Program-made: the position numbers and the translations under genes | From: Hahella sp. KA22 | Lineage (GTDB): Bacteria > Pseudomonadota > Gammaproteobacteria > Pseudomonadales > Oleiphilaceae | NCBI RefSeq assembly: GCF_004135205.1 | Contig: NZ_CP035490.1 | Span: forward strand, 4,383,644 to 4,447,643 | Length of the DNA stretch: 64,000 nucleotides | Direction of reading: 5' to 3' | The notes under the pieces: model-generated | What the model saw: only the letters and a program-made list of their open reading frames with translations | What the model was told of the DNA's origin: nothing | Databases searched by the model: none | Part shown: positions 7,509 to 15,861 of the stretch, in pieces | Layout: the number at the start of each line of letters is the position of its first letter | Numbering within the stretch: the stretch's first letter is position 1

Positions 7509-8104
7509 GCAACGACAACACCATGCTTGTTGAAAAACTAAAACGCGACCTGATCAGATCAACAAGAGCCAATGACCGGCTTAAAAAAGAGCTGGACCGC
7601 GCACAAAGAGCCCTATCGGCATTTGAACAGGGACAACAGCAACTTAACCTGACCATCCAGCAGGTCGGGGAGCTGGCACAGCACTCTGGTTACAACGTCA
7701 ACTATTCGGACATAGACAAAAACGAACGCGAGCAGCTTGTGTGTGTTGCTGATGGCCCCAGAGGCGGACTAAATGACGATGACGGAAAGCCCATTCACTT
7801 CTCGCACATTATGTGGTTTGAAGAAATCCCAGAAGAAGGATGTATTGGACTGGGAGAAGAATTACCAGATCCACCGCCTGCGCGTCTTCTTAAACCTATC
7901 CAACTTAAGCGGAAGCTTTTTCAATTTGATAACTCCGGCGAATGGATGGATAGATCACAAGCTTTGTACGCAGAATGCAGCACCCAGGCCCACAACATAA
8001 TTGCCTTGGACGCTTGCGGAGTTGTATGCAGGACTTGGGCGCAAGTCAGCGGAGCCAAAGAAAGCAATTCTTTTCCAATTACAGTCTATGAGCTGGAGGG
8101 CTGA
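7505..8104 (+). CDS. Hypothetical protein with N-terminal coiled coil, 199 aa
   Basis: Overlaps the HNH stop by four bases. Residues 5-55 are a strong coiled coil (VEKLKRDLIRSTRANDRLKK onward). The rest includes a PEEG-acidic stretch and a beta-rich C-terminus with ALDACGVVCRTWAQV. No family was recognised. It ends two bases before the GTG start of the DUF5131 gene. A scaffold or adaptor function is conceivable from the coiled coil but not shown. Confidence 0.6.
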   Translation: MSNDNTMLVEKLKRDLIRSTRANDRLKKELDRAQRALSAFEQGQQQLNLTIQQVGELAQHSGYNVNYSDIDKNEREQLVCVADGPRGGLNDDDGKPIHFSHIMWFEEIPEEGCIGLGEELPDPPPARLLKPIQLKRKLFQFDNSGEWMDRSQALYAECSTQAHNIIALDACGVVCRTWAQVSGAKESNSFPITVYELEG

Positions 8105-8106
8105 TT

Positions 8107-9129
8107 GTGAGCGACAGAACCACAATCGAATGGACTGGATCTACCTGGAACATTATCACTGGATGTAGTTTCAAATCGCCAGGCTGCACAAATTGCTATG
8201 CAATGAAGTTGGCTGGCTCAAGGCTGAAGAATCACCCATCCCGCGCTGGTCTCACTACCTTAGCCAAGAGCGGCCCAGTCTGGAATGGGCAGGTCCGATT
8301 CAATGAGCAATGGGCAGACCTGCCGATGCGATGGACCAAGCCCCGCATGATCTTTGTCTGCGCTCATGGCGACCTTTTCCACGAATCAGTGCCTGACGAA
8401 TGGATTCTGCGCGTGTGGGAAGTTATGAAAGAGGCCAAGCAACACACCTTTCAGGTACTCACAAAACGAGCTGATCGCATGCACAAGCTGCTAAATCAGT
8501 TAGGCCCACCGTTATCTAATGTATGGCTGGGCGTCAGCACAGAAAATCAAGAAACGGCCAATAATCGCATACCCAAGTTATTAGGCACGCCAGCCGCAGT
8601 GCGTTGGATAAGCGCAGAGCCCCTGCTGGGGGCCTTGGACTTAACAAACATGCCATGGAGACTTAACGGAGTCAGCGGCGAAGTCGTTAAAACAATGAAC
8701 GCATTAACAGGGGAAACGACTGCATTAGACCCATTGTTCAACCGTCGCGAACAACTTCCCTCTATCAATTGGGTTGTGGTTGGCGGGGAGTCTGGACAAA
8801 ACGCACGACCTATGCACCCGATATGGGCGGAAAGTCTCCGCGACCAATGCCAGCGGGCAAACGTCCCTTTCTTCTTCAAACAATGGGGGTCATGGGCGCC
8901 GCGTTCAAAATGCTGGAATGCAGGAACTGACTTTTCGTCCCTTGACCCGCAGTGTCGGCGGTGGCCGCACGTCATTAGGCTGGGAGAGCACGGCAGGAAT
9001 ACACGACATCTATCTCATTGCGATGATAAGGCAGGCCGGGAAGTCTATATGCAGAACGTAGGAAAAAAGTTATCTGGCCGCACTCTTGACGGTCGCACTT
9101 GGGACGAATTCCCGGAGGTAAAACCGTGA
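8107..9129 (+). CDS. Phage Gp37/Gp68 family protein (DUF5131)
   Basis: The GTG start at 8107 gives 340 residues. The N-terminus has the family signature IEWTGSTWNIITGCSFKSPG followed by CTNCYA, so three cysteines are close together (C-x6-C-x2-C) near residues 21-31. Further on are GVSTENQETA, WISAEPLLG and WVVVGGESG, all typical of DUF5131/Gp37-Gp68. The cysteine cluster suggests a metal or Fe-S centre; a relation to radical-SAM-like TIM barrels has been considered for the family, but the biochemical role is unknown. Confidence 0.85.
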   Translation: MSDRTTIEWTGSTWNIITGCSFKSPGCTNCYAMKLAGSRLKNHPSRAGLTTLAKSGPVWNGQVRFNEQWADLPMRWTKPRMIFVCAHGDLFHESVPDEWILRVWEVMKEAKQHTFQVLTKRADRMHKLLNQLGPPLSNVWLGVSTENQETANNRIPKLLGTPAAVRWISAEPLLGALDLTNMPWRLNGVSGEVVKTMNALTGETTALDPLFNRREQLPSINWVVVGGESGQNARPMHPIWAESLRDQCQRANVPFFFKQWGSWAPRSKCWNAGTDFSSLDPQCRRWPHVIRLGEHGRNTRHLSHCDDKAGREVYMQNVGKKLSGRTLDGRTWDEFPEVKP

Positions 9130-9368
9130 AATTCTCAATGAACGGCTTTCGCCGGCAGCTCAGCGGCGACGTTGAGCGCCTTCGGAAATTGTCCCTCTCA
9201 GTTATCGTGGCCCCCGATGAATATGCAATAGAGGAATTTGTAGAAGCCCTAAATGAGGTTATCCAGAAAAGTAATGTCCTTAACTGCGTATATGTGGAGG
9301 ACGATCCGGATTTTACTGATATGTCGGATTTAGAAGTCGAATATATAGAGCCCGGAGAATACGCATGA
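9126..9368 (+). CDS. Small hypothetical phage protein, 80 aa
   Basis: GTG 9126 overlaps the upstream TGA (GTGA) and has GGAGG at 9115-9119, so it is preferred over the in-frame ATG at 9099, which lies inside the DUF5131 gene. The product is acidic at its C-terminus (VEDDPDFTDM) with a helical core. No family was recognised. Its stop overlaps the next ATG. Confidence 0.6.
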   Translation: MKFSMNGFRRQLSGDVERLRKLSLSVIVAPDEYAIEEFVEALNEVIQKSNVLNCVYVEDDPDFTDMSDLEVEYIEPGEYA

Positions 9369-9640
9369 CCACCATTTATTACAAAGTGCCAAGCGAGTGC
9401 GAGGAAAGCACATACGAGTTAAGCACAGATCTCTCTCCCGCAAGCCTGAAGTACGGAAGGGTTTTAGGATCAATCGCTAAAGAGTGCGCAGAAGACTATT
9501 TCAACGATCACGATGGATGGGAATCGACATGGCCGATGACCTTCACGTTACACCTTGCCGAAGATGGACCAATCATCGGTAAGTTTAATGTCGACATGGA
9601 GCAAGTGCCCGCGTTCTTTGCTACATCAATGGCGGAATAA
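9365..9640 (+). CDS. Small hypothetical phage protein, 91 aa
   Basis: Coupled by ATGA overlap to the upstream gene. The mixed alpha/beta acidic sequence includes GSIAKECAEDYFNDHDGWES and a TFTLHLAEDG strand. Small proteins with this HDGWE-type motif are frequent in phage early operons, but no role is known. It ends two bases before the PrtN-like gene. Confidence 0.6.
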   Translation: MTTIYYKVPSECEESTYELSTDLSPASLKYGRVLGSIAKECAEDYFNDHDGWESTWPMTFTLHLAEDGPIIGKFNVDMEQVPAFFATSMAE

Positions 9641-9642
9641 CA

Positions 9643-9942
9643 ATGAATACGATGTTTCTACTACTCGCCGAATTCGAAACCAGTCAAATTCCACTGGTCG
9701 ACGTCGCGGCAAAGTACTTCAACTTAACCACCCGTCGCGATGTCCAGCAGCGCGCCAAGCTGCAAAAGTTCCCGTTCCCGGTCTATCGCGCATCTAACTC
9801 CAACGCCGCAGAGTGGATCGTACACGCAAAGGACCTGGCGGAGTGGATCGACAAGGAACGGGAAACGGCCGTCACCCATTGGAAAAGTCTGAATGGTGCG
9901 CCGCCGCGGGGAGTAATGGCACGTCGGCAGGGCGCAACGTAG
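9643..9942 (+). CDS. Pyocin activator PrtN-like protein
   Basis: The 99-aa product starts MNTMFLLLAEF and continues IPLVDVAAKYFNLT, PFPVYRA and VHAKDLAEWIDKERE. This matches the PrtN/AlpA-like pattern: a winged-helix DNA-binding protein that activates pyocin or prophage genes and often doubles as an excisionase-like factor. It is the last gene of the plus-strand operon and its final 71 bases overlap the convergent integrase gene. That position also suits a recombination directionality factor. Confidence 0.75.
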   Translation: MNTMFLLLAEFETSQIPLVDVAAKYFNLTTRRDVQQRAKLQKFPFPVYRASNSNAAEWIVHAKDLAEWIDKERETAVTHWKSLNGAPPRGVMARRQGAT

Positions 9943-10966
9943 TGTACACCTGCAGGTCTTTCCAGCCCTCATGCAGCGTGAATTGCTGCACTTGTACAAT
10001 ATCATAGCCACGTTCGAACAACCTGCTCGTGGCTTCTCGTCTCAAATCATGAAAGTGCAAGTCCTGAATGCCCAGATCATTACACGCCCAAGTGAAGCAG
10101 ATACTGACATACTTTGTCTGATACGGAAAAATAAGGTCTTCACCTTCCACCTTTTCTTGACGACAAATGATATCCCAAGCCTCCTGCGTCATTTTAAACC
10201 GGCGGTGGTTGCCATCTTTTTTAGTCGGATGCTTAACGTCACGAACCAAGCCCGTTAAAGTGCTCTCGTCCAGATCGTCCCACCTGAGCCGAGTAATCTC
10301 GCCCAGGCGCCGCGACGAATGAATAGCAAACCACATAATGTCGTACATAGGGGTCCGCATCCGGGGCCGAAGCGCGCGATTACGGAAATAGTCAGTCAGC
10401 AAACGAAGCTCATCAGCTGTTGGCCTCCGACTACGCTTATTCGCCATTTTAAAAAGCTTATTCTTCCAACAGAAGGAGCTCACATCGTCGAACATCTGAA
10501 CACTGACGGGCAAGTCTTCAAAGTGGCTTCTCGCAAGCTTCACCGCGCCTTTAATGTAGACAAAATCTTGTCTTACTGTTGATGGACCTGAACTCCGCAT
10601 TCGCTGCTTCACGAACTCGACCAGGTAAGCCGTCGTCAATGATGTTAGCGGAACCCGCAACTTCTCCATTTGCATTAATGCCCGGATTCGATATGACTTT
10701 GACTCACCAAACTTGGCCACATCTTTATACTCGTTGTAATACCAAGCCAGTACATCAGCCAATGTCGAGCCGCCATGGTTCAATTTTTCCAGTGCGCCGG
10801 GCTGAGACAACTCATATTCAAGACGCCGGCCCCATTCTTCGGCGAGCCGTTTAGATGGCCAAGTCTTACCCTCGCGATATACTATTTTACCGTCTCGCTT
10901 AATCCTTACCTCTCGATACCAGCGGACTTCGCCCGACTTAGTAACCCTCTTTCTAGCCGTCGCCAT
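9872..10966 (-). CDS. Site-specific tyrosine recombinase (phage integrase)
   Basis: A 364-aa protein with the layout of phage integrases: an arm-binding-like N-terminus (residues 1-60), a SAM-like core-binding domain (about 68-165) and a catalytic domain (about 180-350). Catalytic residues visible are R220 (SSRRLGEITRL), H306 and R309 (HDLRRE), H332/W335 (LHEGW) and Y341 (VYTTL). It would integrate and excise the element through a covalent phosphotyrosine intermediate. It is convergent with, and overlaps, the PrtN-like gene and marks the right end of the element. The region upstream of its start carries direct repeats that could be arm sites. Confidence 0.93.
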   Translation of the reverse strand: MATARKRVTKSGEVRWYREVRIKRDGKIVYREGKTWPSKRLAEEWGRRLEYELSQPGALEKLNHGGSTLADVLAWYYNEYKDVAKFGESKSYRIRALMQMEKLRVPLTSLTTAYLVEFVKQRMRSSGPSTVRQDFVYIKGAVKLARSHFEDLPVSVQMFDDVSSFCWKNKLFKMANKRSRRPTADELRLLTDYFRNRALRPRMRTPMYDIMWFAIHSSRRLGEITRLRWDDLDESTLTGLVRDVKHPTKKDGNHRRFKMTQEAWDIICRQEKVEGEDLIFPYQTKYVSICFTWACNDLGIQDLHFHDLRREATSRLFERGYDIVQVQQFTLHEGWKDLQVYTTLRPADVPLLPAAAHHSDFSNG

Positions 10967-11016
10967 GCTAAAATACCCCAGTATAGAAATACGCTACCCA
11001 GTTTCTAGCCTGACTG

Positions 11017-11058
11017 TGACGCACTTTCGAAGCACTTATGACGCACTCATGACGCCCC
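11017..11058. repeat. Direct repeats TGACGCACT, candidate integrase arm/att region
   Basis: TGACGCACT occurs at 11017-11025 and 11039-11047, and a variant TGACGCCCC at 11050-11058, all in the same orientation and within 120 bases of the integrase start. Closely spaced direct repeats beside an integrase gene are typical of arm-type binding sites. The attachment core itself cannot be defined because the left end of the element is outside the window. Confidence 0.4.
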
Positions 11059-11435
11059 ACGACTAGAAAAACACCCAAAAATAAGGAAAAATACTGTAAT
11101 CGTGTGCATGACAACAAATCAAGGGGAAGTGCCACGAATAGCGCGCCAACCCAGCATGAGCCGTATATGTTGCTGGTTATATTGGACTTTTTTATTCGTT
11201 TAATTTTTAAACAAAAAGTTATGCTGGTCCGACAAAATGTCGCATAAGGCTAAAGAGAAAATATAGGAAGGGAGGCGGGTATTGGGAAAAGTGAGTGGTT
11301 AAGACTTGTGAATAGAGCAAATCCAATCATACAAATTACGTCATCCACCTTTTGAAATATGGGGGCAATAGGCCCATTTCAAAACGCCCAAAATTATCGG
11401 CCAATAATATCCTTGTACAGAGTCTGCCGATTCCC

Positions 11436-11606
11436 CCGTTCGCCCTGAGCCTGTCGAAGGGCTCTTAATGATGCCGCCGGCTCAACACAGGAGGACACGG
11501 AAATTAGTTGGCCACTAAAGTAAAAAGCCTGATTGTTTTCAACCCGGGCTGATTAGAATTTGGAATAGCGCTCTGGGAGGCCCTTCGACAGGCTCAGGGC
11601 GAACGG
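11436..11606. repeat. Inverted pair of 26-bp REP-like repeats (BIME-like)
   Basis: The sequence CCCTTCGACAGG...GGGCGAACGG (26 bp) is present at 11581-11606, and its reverse complement at 11436-11461. The flanking GCTCTGGGA on the right copy is also shared with other copies in the window. Ten copies occur in this window, all intergenic, so it is a genome-dispersed REP-like element of the kind mobilised by REP-associated transposases. Confidence 0.85.
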
Positions 11607-11720
11607 GTGGTTTAGAGAGGCGCTCGCGGTTCGCTAATCACAGGCTGAATAGTGCAAGCGGTGGGGGGCGACGAGTCGTAGGACCTGGCGCGGGGAAAGG
11701 TAGATTAGAGTGGAGTATCG

Positions 11721-12071
11721 ATGAAGATTTTCTGGGTCATAGACACCAAAGTTACAGCGCTGGAAGGATGCGGTCTCAGTGATGACGGTTCGACGTATAT
11801 ATTCGGTCGCACAGTTGTTCCCGCCAGTACTGAAGAAGAGGCTGTTTCTGCGCTGAAAGCACATTTCGATCAAAGCCGGATTCAGCTGGAAGAAGTCATT
11901 TCCGTTGTTGCCTACGATGAGGGTGACTGGAGTAGTGATCGTCATCTCCTGAGCAAGGCCTATAGGTTGGCCAAAGCAACCAACGATATCAGGAGCGCCG
12001 CCTTTATTTCTGAAAGGTCGCGTGATTACACTGAGCGGAAGCAGCAGGGGCTGTTGGATGAAGAGAAGTAG
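11721..12071 (+). CDS. Hypothetical protein, 116 aa
   Basis: ATG 11721 follows GTGGAG at 5 bases. The product starts MKIFWVIDTKVTALEG and contains an EEEAVSALKAHFDQSRI helix and a charged C-terminus. No family was recognised. It is small, acidic and cytosolic, next to another small orphan gene (12130). Such genes are often immunity-like, but nothing in the sequence proves this. Confidence 0.6.
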   Translation: MKIFWVIDTKVTALEGCGLSDDGSTYIFGRTVVPASTEEEAVSALKAHFDQSRIQLEEVISVVAYDEGDWSSDRHLLSKAYRLAKATNDIRSAAFISERSRDYTERKQQGLLDEEK

Positions 12072-12129
12072 CAGTACCACTGAGCGAAAAGTACTTCAAA
12101 ATTAAAACTCCAGGAGATTTACAACCAAT

Positions 12130-12378
12130 ATGAGCAGCTTAGTCAAACGAGTTAGCGTAGTGTTGACTGAAAGTGAAGCAAGGTATGCTATTCAAGCTCT
12201 TGTTCATTACAAAGAAATGTGTCATCTGAAGGCTACAAACCCAGAGGCGACAGAAGATGATGAGTTCTTCTATGCGAATGATCAAATGGGGGCAGCAATG
12301 GCGTTAAAAAGCATCCAGAAAGCTTCCATAGAGGTATTTGGCGAGCAGATATTAGAATTTGGCCACGACTCGCTGTAA
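12130..12378 (+). CDS. Hypothetical protein, 82 aa
   Basis: ATG 12130 is preceded by CAGGAG (12109-12114) at a rather long spacing. The helical product contains SEARYAIQALVHYKEM and an acidic TEDDEFFYANDQ stretch. It has no recognised family and no signal or membrane segment. It lies 58 bases after the previous gene on the same strand and may be co-transcribed with it. Confidence 0.5.
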   Translation: MSSLVKRVSVVLTESEARYAIQALVHYKEMCHLKATNPEATEDDEFFYANDQMGAAMALKSIQKASIEVFGEQILEFGHDSL

Positions 12379-12509
12379 AGTTCTCACCGATATTTTTCGG
12401 CGCATAATGCGCCTGAATCTGCGCTTTTCCCCATCCATATTTTTGGGCTGCTCGTGTTGTTTTTATGTGAGCGCCCAACGAAATCGTTAACGTACAAGGT
12501 GATGTAAAT

Positions 12510-12872
12510 ATGCCGCATTTGACTTTGGAATATACCTCTAACTTGCGTGGCGCTGCTGATTTTCAGCGGTTGTTCAGCGCTATTCACACAGGAATGATGA
12601 GCACAGGCGAGTTTTCGCTGAATGATATCAAGTCGCGGGCGTATGAGGCTACTGAGTATGTTATCGGGGACGGTGATATCGGGAGGTCTTTCGTTCATTT
12701 GAAGGTTGCGCTTCTTGCTGGCAGAAGCCAGGAGTTTAAGCAGTTGGTCGGCGACCTCTGTCTGCAGGCGCTTCGCGAGGCGTATCAAAAAGAACTGTCA
12801 GGCGGCGACTGCCAATTGTGCGTTGAGCTGTTGGATATCCATCGGGAAAATTACTTTAAGGCGCTGGCCTAG
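12510..12872 (+). CDS. 5-carboxymethyl-2-hydroxymuconate isomerase family protein
   Basis: A 120-aa protein starting MPHLTLEYTSNL. The family, which includes HpaF of homoprotocatechuate breakdown, belongs to the tautomerase superfamily, in which the proline exposed after Met removal acts as general base; that Pro2 is present. The length fits the usual 115-130 residues. AGGTGAT precedes the ATG. No other homoprotocatechuate genes are nearby, so the true substrate may differ and the call is at family level. Confidence 0.85.
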   Translation: MPHLTLEYTSNLRGAADFQRLFSAIHTGMMSTGEFSLNDIKSRAYEATEYVIGDGDIGRSFVHLKVALLAGRSQEFKQLVGDLCLQALREAYQKELSGGDCQLCVELLDIHRENYFKALA

Positions 12873-12924
12873 TTAAGGACAGGGTCGACAGGGCGGCCAG
12901 TTATCGATGAACTTCCGCCCTGCT

Positions 12925-12950
12925 CCGTTCGCCCTGAGCCTGTCGAAGGG
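12925..12950. repeat. Single copy of the 26-bp REP-like repeat
   Basis: One copy (CCGTTCGCCC...GTCGAAGGG orientation) in the short gap after the isomerase gene. Unlike the other copies in the window it has no inverted partner within 200 bases. Confidence 0.8.
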
Positions 12951-13092
12951 TGGATCTATATAACCGCGTTCCATTTACAATTGCGCCCTGTCTTCCCCCT
13001 GCTTCATTCTCCATGCTTCGCCTGGCCCACGATTCTCGCCTAAACTATGAGATTACGTTCAAGTCGTCGTTATTTTTAGAGAACAATAATTA

Positions 13093-14091
13093 ATGAGAAT
13101 CCCCCTTGTCCTGTCGACTCTAGCCTTACTGGGCGTCGCGTTCATCCTGTTCCTGTATCAGTATCTGTTTGGCGCGGAAACGACCTTGCTGAATGTCAGC
13201 TATGCCAGTATGACCAAGTCCCGCGTCCATCTGCTCATTGAGGGCGAACGCAAGTGGTACGCCTTGGGAGATTCCAAAACGATAGAACGTCCAGGGTTTC
13301 TTTTAGATTATGACTTGGATTCAAAAGCGCTCACCCTGTTCGAGTTGAAGCCCGATGATTATTTCTTTGACCAAGCCAAAATCATGGCCGACGACATGTT
13401 GGTTGCTCACTTCAAGCTCACGAAAGTTCCACACAGCCCGCTCTATGGCGCGTGTGTGTTCCGCACAGTGCAATTGGACTCCGCCACTTATACTTGGTCG
13501 CCCAAGCAGCGATGCAAAGCGCAAACAGGGAATACGTCGGCAACGGAGAGTGAGAATAACGGTGGAGGAAAAACGAACGAAGCGCCGGATATGCCTTTAC
13601 CAAGCCTACTGAGCAACCAAAAAACGGACCGCATTTCACCTTCACTGTTTTTTAAAAAACCAGAAACTGCTGGCGACGCGTATCAAATCCTCGACGCCAA
13701 TGGACAAGTCATCGCAGAGCGCAAGAGCCTGAGCGATGAAGACAAAACACAGATAATGCCTGTCGGAAAGTTGTTCCACTTCGACCCGAATGAGCCTCTC
13801 TCACAGATGCCCGCCAGTTTCAGAAGTCGGGGGCTAGGCTTGCTGCCGAGCGGTGAAGTGTTGCTAGCGTTTGAGTTTAACTGGGCGGCGGAAAACTCTA
13901 TTGTGCTGATCGCCTGGGGCTTGCAAACCAACACCACACGCCTGGAAAACCGCATTTTTTATGAATCGCTGTTCTCGCCGACACAATTCGAGGCGCGCCA
14001 GTTAGATTGGTGGGGACAGTTTAAATACTTCGTGTCGCCGGAGCGGCGGCCAATGGTACCGCTACACGCTATACCCGCTACAACGCGATAA
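13093..14091 (+). CDS. Membrane-anchored hypothetical protein, 332 aa
   Basis: The N-terminus has a hydrophobic segment (VLSTLALLGVAFILFLYQYL, residues 6-25) without a clear cleavage site, so it is probably an inner-membrane anchor with a periplasmic domain. The rest is beta-rich, with a low-complexity linker near residues 150-165 (SATESENNGGGKTNEA). No family was recognised. No strong ribosome site precedes the ATG. It is flanked by unrelated single genes. Confidence 0.6.
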   Translation: MRIPLVLSTLALLGVAFILFLYQYLFGAETTLLNVSYASMTKSRVHLLIEGERKWYALGDSKTIERPGFLLDYDLDSKALTLFELKPDDYFFDQAKIMADDMLVAHFKLTKVPHSPLYGACVFRTVQLDSATYTWSPKQRCKAQTGNTSATESENNGGGKTNEAPDMPLPSLLSNQKTDRISPSLFFKKPETAGDAYQILDANGQVIAERKSLSDEDKTQIMPVGKLFHFDPNEPLSQMPASFRSRGLGLLPSGEVLLAFEFNWAAENSIVLIAWGLQTNTTRLENRIFYESLFSPTQFEARQLDWWGQFKYFVSPERRPMVPLHAIPATTR

Positions 14092-14208
14092 CCCAAACAT
14101 TTACAGCGCAATCCATCTCTCACCGTTGTATCCTAAGCGGCTACGGCCTGCGAGCGACAGGCCTGCCTGTAATGGCGCCAGCATTCCGTTGATTAATTGA
14201 GAAAGTGC

Positions 14209-14601
14209 ATGAATCAAGATCAGATTGAGCAAATACTGCAACTAAGCTGCGATGAAAGATACGACTATTCACTGATGAATATGGTGGATAGCAAAGAGGT
14301 CTGGATTCTTATCAATGACGACAACCAGTTTTTGAAGCTGTTTTCGGAAGAAGAGGATTTTGAATACCTGCCTATCTGGCCAGCTGAGGAGTTCGCCAGA
14401 GAGTACGCTAATGACTTGGGTGAGAAGTTGACGCCTAAAAGCATCGCGTTGCCCCATTTCCTGAACAAATGGATTCCCGGGCTGCAACAGGATGGTCTGC
14501 ATGTAAATGTCTTCCCTGCTCTGATGGATGATTCGAGCTGGATCATGCCGCCAGATGAACTAAGGGACGAGTTGAAGAACGAACTGTCCAATCAGATGTA
14601 G
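14209..14601 (+). CDS. DUF2750 family protein
   Basis: The ATG at 14209 is preferred over the in-frame TTG at 14197. The 130-aa protein shows the DUF2750 pattern: a CDERYDYSLMNMVDSKEVW start, YLPIWPAEEFA near residue 60, a PHFLNKWIPGL motif and a C-terminal VFP...PPDEL segment. The family consists of small cytosolic proteins of unknown role, often near toxin-immunity genes. It is followed by a good hairpin terminator. Confidence 0.8.
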   Translation: MNQDQIEQILQLSCDERYDYSLMNMVDSKEVWILINDDNQFLKLFSEEEDFEYLPIWPAEEFAREYANDLGEKLTPKSIALPHFLNKWIPGLQQDGLHVNVFPALMDDSSWIMPPDELRDELKNELSNQM

Positions 14602-14622
14602 GACCCGCTTCCCGTTCCTCCC

Positions 14623-14647
14623 GAGCCCCGTCTTTGGGGCTCTTCTT
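14623..14647 (+). terminator. Rho-independent terminator after the DUF2750 gene
   Basis: GAGCCCC (14623-14629), loop GTCTTT, GGGGCTC (14636-14642), then TTCTT. A perfect 7-bp GC-rich stem followed by a T-rich tail, 22 bases after the stop codon. Confidence 0.75.
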
Positions 14648-14773
14648 GTAAGTCCAATATCCGCCGCAAAGCCAGATACAGCAAGCATTTCACGTCCTCG
14701 ATCCTGTTTTAGGTCTCGCTATACTCGCCCCCTCAGGCTTAATGGAGGCTCATTGAACGAACGAGAGGGAACC

Positions 14774-15844
14774 ATGCACAGATCCATATTTTTTAGCCTC
14801 CTTTTAATGCTGTTCTCCAGCGCAAATCTCTTGGCCGCGTCTATTGGTTTTCGCGAAGCGCAAGTGACTGACGGTCCTGCAAATCGGCCTTTGCACGTCA
14901 GCATCTGGTATCCCGCGCAGACGAATCCTTCTACAACAGCCGAGACGCCAACCTCATCCGTAGGAGAGAATCGGGCGTTCTTCGGTGTGCAGGCGAGCCC
15001 TGATGCGGAACCAGCGCAAGGCGGACACCCACTGGTGGTTTTGTCGCACGGTTATGGCGGTAACTGGCGCAACCTGAACTGGCTGGCGGCGGAGTTGGCT
15101 GCTAAGGGGTATGTAGTCGCTGCGCCGGATCATCCCGGCACGACGACTTTCGACAGACGCCCAGCGGAAGCGGCGAGATTGTGGGAGCGCCCTCATGATC
15201 TCAGTCGGGTGATTGATTTCATATTGGACAACCCACAGTTAGCGGGGGAGATCAATGCGGACAATATCGCCGCCATCGGCCACTCGCTTGGAGGCTGGAC
15301 AGTTATGGCCCTGGCCGGCGCCCGCTTCGATCAGGCCCATTTCGCTGCTGAGTGTCTGGCGCACCCCAATCCTCGCGTTTGCGGGTTAAGCGATGAGTTG
15401 GGCTTGAGCACTAAGGGCGCGGCCAAAGCTTCACTTGAGGCCAGCTTGGCGGATCAGCGGGTGCGAGCGGTCGTCTCACTGGACCTCGGCCTTGCCCGCG
15501 GCTTTACGCCCGCCAGCCTGGCGGCGGCGCCAATACCCGTGCTGATATTCGGGGCGGGCGTGGATATCGGCGACCTACCCGCCAAGATGGAATCGGGTTA
15601 TTTGGCCATCCACCTACCTCCCGCGCAAACCCAATACGTCGAAATTCCCGACGCCGCCCACTTCAGCTTTATGCAACGCTGCAAGCCCGCTGCAATCGCA
15701 TTATTAGAAGAAGAGGCTCCCGGCGACGGCATTATCTGCAAGGACGGCGACGGTCGTAGTAGAGAGGAGATTCACCGGCAGGTCGCCAGTCAGGTTATCG
15801 ACTTCCTGGCGCAGGCTTTAACAGCAAAAAACGCAGCGCTATAG
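14774..15844 (+). CDS. Secreted alpha/beta hydrolase (dienelactone hydrolase / PAF-AH-like)
   Basis: ATG 14774 has GAGAGGG upstream and gives a signal peptide (SIFFSLLLMLFSSANLLAAS), so it is preferred over the upstream TTG at 14753. The mature part begins with a GFREAQVTDG...LHVSIWYPA stretch typical of COG4188 hydrolases. It carries VVLSHGYGGNWRN (oxyanion region), the nucleophile motif GHSLGGW, and a likely catalytic His in IPDAAHFSFM. It is probably a periplasmic ester hydrolase of unknown substrate. Confidence 0.85.
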   Translation: MHRSIFFSLLLMLFSSANLLAASIGFREAQVTDGPANRPLHVSIWYPAQTNPSTTAETPTSSVGENRAFFGVQASPDAEPAQGGHPLVVLSHGYGGNWRNLNWLAAELAAKGYVVAAPDHPGTTTFDRRPAEAARLWERPHDLSRVIDFILDNPQLAGEINADNIAAIGHSLGGWTVMALAGARFDQAHFAAECLAHPNPRVCGLSDELGLSTKGAAKASLEASLADQRVRAVVSLDLGLARGFTPASLAAAPIPVLIFGAGVDIGDLPAKMESGYLAIHLPPAQTQYVEIPDAAHFSFMQRCKPAAIALLEEEAPGDGIICKDGDGRSREEIHRQVASQVIDFLAQALTAKNAAL

Positions 15845-15861
15845 ATATAAAAAGCGCGTGT

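Larger units (their letters stand above)
10967..11720. other. Gene-free spacer at the right border of the phage-like element
   Basis: About 750 bases without a convincing gene. It contains the direct repeats at 11017-11058, an AT-rich stretch around 11160-11300 and an inverted pair of the dispersed REP-like repeat (11436-11461 and 11581-11606). No tRNA was seen here. The boundary between element and host chromosome probably lies within this stretch. Confidence 0.5.

Noticed and set aside
10967-11435. Search for a tRNA as the integration target
   Set aside because: No cloverleaf or tRNA 3' end was recognised beside the integrase; the target remains unknown.
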